A DNA stretch of 64,000 nt from Amphirosellinia nigrospora (lineage: Eukaryota > Ascomycota > Sordariomycetes > Xylariales > Xylariaceae), in assembly GCA_004123355.1 (NCBI GenBank), contig SCHM01000004.1:62001-126000 (forward strand). Reading direction: 5' to 3'. A program made the translations under genes and the position numbers. The notes under the pieces are model-generated. The model was not told where the DNA came from. It saw only the letters and a list, made by a program, of their open reading frames with translations, and ran no database searches. Shown here in pieces: positions 62,641-64,000 of this stretch. Numbering within the stretch: the first letter of the stretch is position 1; each line of letters starts with the position of its first letter.

Positions 62641-64000
62641 ATTAAAATAGCCGAAAGTAATAAAAACAAAATTATTCAAGAAAAATAGTAAATAAAATAA
62701 ATTTAAATAAAAGTAAAAGATCTAAAAAAAACTAAGAAAAAAACTAAGCGTAGTCCGAAAAAACCGGGGGCTTAAAAAGTATTAAAAGATATATAAAACT
62801 AAAAAACGTAAGTACTAAAAACCTAAAAAAAACGGGGGCAATATAAGCTATTTAAAAAGAAAGATTTATTTAGGAATTTTTTTTTAAAGTAGGTTAGGTT
62901 AGAATTAAAAAAAAAGGGTAAAAAAAAAAAAAAAAAAAAGAAAAAAAGTTAAAAAAAGCTATGGCTCCGGGCGAGGTTAAATAGCTTTAAGCATTTAAGG
63001 AAACAAAAGGATTAGCTCGAATATATTAAAGTTTAATTATTTTTTGTTTAAAAAGTTAAAAGATTTATATTTATTATAACTTTTATAGTATATTTATTAT
63101 ATAGCGAAAAAGGAGCAAATTTTCGTAAAGTATTCTATAGTTTTATAGAACTTTTAAAAGTCCTTAGGGCTCCGGATTAGCTAGATTAAATAGGCTTTAT
63201 AATTATTCGAATTAATTTTTTTTTATAGAATTTTATTAGCTAGCTATTTTTTTATTTGTTATTATTAAGCCTTAGTTTAAGTTTTAGCGGGGCTAGTTAG
63301 TTGGCCTATTTTTTTTATAACTTAATATAGTATATTAGGTACGTTTTTATTTTCGTAGCGTAATTTTATTATAAGTCGATTTTTTTATAAAAGTAATATA
63401 GTTTTGCTTTTTTATGCTTAAACTTTTTATAGTATTAATTATAATTTTTATGCTTAAATAAGCAGCAAAAATATTTATTTAATATATGCTTTAAAAAAAA
63501 TAAAGTTTTTAAGTAGTAGTTAAAGTTATACTAAATATTTACTAACTAATATTTTATAAGTTATAAAATTTTTATATTTATATTGCTTTTATTTTTAACT
63601 AAAAGGTTATTAAACTATTAAACGTCCGTTTATTTTTTAATTTGCTATTTAGCTATAGTTTTAATATTAAATGCTATAAATCCGATAAATTTAAAATCGT
63701 TAAATTTAAACTTAATAGCTATTTTTATAAGTATATTTATTTTTTATTACTTATAATATTTATATATTTAAGGCTTTATTTAAGCTTAATATTATATTTT
63801 TTATTAGTTTATATATTTAAATAAAAATTTTTTATAATATCGTAAAGTATTTTTTTAAAAGCTTTATATTATTAACGAATTATTTGTATAAACTATGATT
63901 TTAAAGTAAAGGCTAGTTATATTGCTTTTTATAGTTTTTTTAGTACTTTTGCGCTTTTTGCGTTATATATATTCTTAATTAGGTTAAAGCTTTTTTTATT
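62641..64000. other. Less-eroded right edge of the window
   Basis: This end keeps more G+C than most of the window, for example CCGGGGGCTT (62764), ACGGGGGCAAT (62832), GGCTCCGGGCGAGG (62963) and AGCGGGGCTAG (63287). 62881-62960 is A/G-rich with runs of up to 20 A. From about 63000 the sequence is T-biased. A 60-codon frame at 63642-63824 is made almost only of Phe, Tyr, Leu, Ile, Lys and Ser and looks like chance. No gene is called; the element that owns this part probably continues beyond the window. Confidence 0.5.

Larger units (their letters stand above)
1..64000. other. RIP-degraded AT-rich heterochromatic block
   Basis: The whole window is extremely A+T rich, with dense TAA/TAG stops in every frame and no intact gene. 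Surviving G and C cluster in AGCT, CG and CT/AG contexts, whereas TG is rare and CA reduced. This is the pattern expected when cytosines, mainly in CpA, have been turned into T on both strands. Copies of internal repeats (the LTRs at 19937 and 25459, the 133-bp units, the 69-bp repeat) differ almost only by transitions. RIP of duplicated DNA is established for Pezizomycotina; that it acted here is an inference from composition and repeat alignment. A-rich stretches (for example 1-4400 and 37400-39900) and T-rich stretches (for example 18900-25400 and 52900-57500) alternate. This fits the direction of mutation, or the orientation of the dead elements, changing along the block. An organellar genome is unlikely because no rRNA, tRNA or respiratory gene is visible. 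Confidence 0.88.

Noticed and set aside
62886-62900. Telomere-like GGTTAGGTTAG
   Set aside because: Only two to three imperfect units with no array; TTAGGG repeats were not seen anywhere in the window.
63642-63824. 60-codon plus-strand open frame
   Set aside because: Composition is almost only Phe, Tyr, Leu, Ile, Lys and Ser, as expected from AT-rich DNA. No motif, no supporting context, and the flanking sequence is decayed.
1-64000. Mitochondrial genome, Plasmodium-like genome or other naturally AT-rich coding DNA
   Set aside because: Such genomes keep long open frames and RNA genes. Here no frame exceeds about 70 codons and no rRNA or tRNA is visible, while repeats differ by transitions only.
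1-64000. A novel functional multi-gene system
   Set aside because: I looked on both strands and found only eroded mobile elements, satellites and small palindromic structures. Nothing supports an operational gene set.

Overview
This window is almost pure AT (about 15-20% G+C in the lines I counted by hand) and contains no intact gene. Stops, mostly TAA and TAG, fill all six frames. Residual G and C sit mainly in CpT/ApG and CpG contexts such as AGCT, while TpG and CpA are scarce. Where two copies of a repeat can be aligned, they differ almost only by C/T and G/A transitions. This is the signature of repeat-induced point mutation (RIP) in a filamentous ascomycete (Pezizomycotina). The window is best read as a heterochromatic transposon graveyard, perhaps an AT-isochore, pericentromere or subtelomere. 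The genus cannot be named from this sequence.

Layout. 1-4.4 kb is decayed sequence without a recognisable gene. At 4.41-4.76 kb a 69-bp tandem duplication abuts a small G+C-rich, un-mutated island with cruciform-forming palindromes. 8.6-10.3 kb is a cluster of short tandem repeats with periods of 33, 29 and 78 bp, plus two dispersed repeats (called A and B here) that recur at 44.7-44.9 and 47.1 kb. 10.3-19.8 kb is decayed, with a few surviving hairpins.

19,937-25,661 is the best-defined feature: a degenerate Ty3/gypsy LTR retrotransposon on the minus strand. It has paired LTRs of about 204 bp, a polypurine tract, reverse transcriptase and RNase H fossils read through stops, and a gag-like remnant. 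Similar 12-13 bp repeats flank it on both sides. A third, more decayed LTR of the same family lies at 29.36 kb.

31.6-32.8 kb carries a higher-order tandem repeat (133-bp units inside a larger repeated block). 33.0-34.4 kb holds further direct repeats. 50.5-51.5 kb holds a minisatellite of about 12 bp in two opposite orientations, bracketed by direct repeats. From about 62.3 kb to the end the sequence is slightly less eroded and may include the C-terminal fossil of a pogo/Tigger-like transposase (weak).

No genes work together here: the content is dead mobile elements and satellites. I found no evidence of a novel functional system. The items most worth a second look are the un-RIPped island, the palindromic minisatellite and the nested 133-bp array.
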